Source: a virus. Taken from it: a DNA stretch of 33,731 nucleotides. Position numbers and translations under genes: made by a program. A model generated the notes under the pieces. It was given only the letters and a program-made list of their open reading frames with translations. It was not told the origin of the DNA and did no database searches. Numbering within the stretch: position 1 is the first letter of the stretch; each line of letters begins with the position of its first letter. Positions 33,185 through 33,731 of the stretch are shown here, one piece after another. Location of the stretch: IMG/VR virus record IMGVR_UViG_3300021197_001989, positions 1 through 33,731 of that record; one strand, written 5' to 3'.

Positions 33185-33731
33185 ATGACAAAGATTCCAT
33201 TTGTAGGGCTTCACGCCCATTCTGTTGCTGGTTCTATTTTTGATGCGCTTGGATATCCTCAAGAGCATATGGACTTTGCTTACGAAAACGGCATGAACGC
33301 TTTGGCTTTGACGGACCATGGTAACATGAACGGCTTGCCACACCAAGTAATGCACGCCAAAAAGATGAAGAGCGAAGGCAAAAACTTCAAACCCATCTTC
33401 GGTGTCGAGGCTTATTTTCTACCATCTATTGCAGATTGGAAGAAGGATTATGAAGCAGCTAAAGAGGACAAGAAAAAGAAAAAGACCCTGAGCAAAGACG
33501 TTACAGCCACAACGGTAGAGGACGAGGACGCATCTAAGAAGGCAGTCCGAAATATCTTGAATCGTCGCAGGCACCTTATCTTATTGGCCCAAGACCAAAA
33601 GGGTCTAAGCAATCTGTTCTCTTTGATTTCAGAATCATTTGGACCCGGTAATTATTACCGATATCCACGAGTGGACTTTGAATTACTTAAAAAGTATTCT
33701 GAGGGGGTCATAGGGGCTTCTGCTTGTTTGG
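33185..33731 (+). CDS. dnaE: DNA polymerase III alpha subunit (DnaE, family C), N-terminal part, cut by the window edge
   Basis: 182 residues are visible, and the frame remains open at the last base. This is the PHP domain at the start of DnaE: LHAHSVAGSIFDALG (HxH pair, residues 9-11), ALALTDHGNMNGL, FGVEAYFLP, HLILLAQDQKGLSNLFSLIS and GVIGASACL occur in the normal DnaE order. A lysine-rich insertion (KKDYEAAKEDKKKKK, residues ~80-110) separates the third and fourth blocks. In bacteria DnaE is the replicative polymerase. Here it would be the main phage replicase, beside the small family-A enzyme at 18027. The catalytic palm (with its PDxDxD motif) lies beyond the window, so activity cannot be judged. 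Confidence 0.88.
   Translation, partial: MTKIPFVGLHAHSVAGSIFDALGYPQEHMDFAYENGMNALALTDHGNMNGLPHQVMHAKKMKSEGKNFKPIFGVEAYFLPSIADWKKDYEAAKEDKKKKKTLSKDVTATTVEDEDASKKAVRNILNRRRHLILLAQDQKGLSNLFSLISESFGPGNYYRYPRVDFELLKKYSEGVIGASACL

Noticed and set aside
1-33731. CRISPR array, insertion sequence, integrase or attachment site
   Set aside because: No regularly spaced repeats with unique spacers, transposase, recombinase or terminal inverted repeats were seen. The repeats present are the fibre-gene repeats and the two terminator copies.

Overview
The window is a piece of a tailed, contractile-tail bacteriophage (T4-superfamily myovirus). Every supported gene is on the + strand, spacing is tight (many 1-20 bp gaps or 4-bp ATGA overlaps), and there is a recognisable sheath, tube, baseplate and tape-measure block followed by a replication and nucleotide-metabolism block. 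Base composition looks moderately AT-rich. Consensus sigma70-type promoters and GGAGG-type ribosome binding sites suggest a bacterial host with an ordinary housekeeping sigma factor. The host itself cannot be named from the sequence. The gene content resembles uncultivated aquatic 'far-T4' phages more than T4 itself, because the polymerases are not T4-like.

Layout. 1-558: 3' end of a virion protein. 658-3615: a long repetitive trimeric-type fibre, closed by a strong terminator. 3728-18043: tail module with a small unknown protein, sheath, tube, a gp26-like baseplate hub protein with a likely +1 frameshift extension, a second tube-fold protein, a small unknown, tape measure, a tube-adaptor-like protein, a gp53-like LysM-type wedge protein and two large virion proteins. 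18027-29964: replication and folding module with a minimal family-A DNA polymerase, an FtsZ/tubulin-like protein, a gp32-like ssDNA-binding protein, an FKBP prolyl isomerase bracketed by 36-bp direct repeats, a DUF262/DGQxR-type protein behind a strong promoter, a UvsX/RecA recombinase, a J-domain protein, a FEN/RNase H-type 5' nuclease, a DnaB/gp41-type helicase, a monomeric B12-dependent class II ribonucleotide reductase, a GroES/gp31-like cochaperonin and a 51-residue protein. 29988-33160: poorly characterised genes, including a nucleotidyltransferase-like protein. 33185-end: the N-terminal PHP domain of a DnaE-type (family C) replicative polymerase, cut by the window edge.

How it fits together. 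The replication genes cover DNA unwinding, strand coating, strand invasion, primer or flap removal and polymerisation. The phage appears to carry two unrelated DNA polymerases, a proofreading-less family-A core and a DnaE. Ribonucleotide reductase supplies dNTPs. Three folding factors (FKBP, J-domain protein, GroES-like) lie within 9 kb. Seven TTGACA / TGnTATAaT promoters with 16-18 bp spacers all lie between 17.98 and 33.16 kb and none of that extended form was found in the tail block, consistent with host-polymerase transcription of the replication module and a different regime for late genes.

The most unusual items are the FtsZ/tubulin-like gene with degenerate GTPase loops, the coexistence of PolA-type and DnaE-type polymerases, the DUF262-like gene with a foldable leader, the repeat-flanked FKBP gene, and the probable programmed +1 frameshift in the baseplate hub gene.
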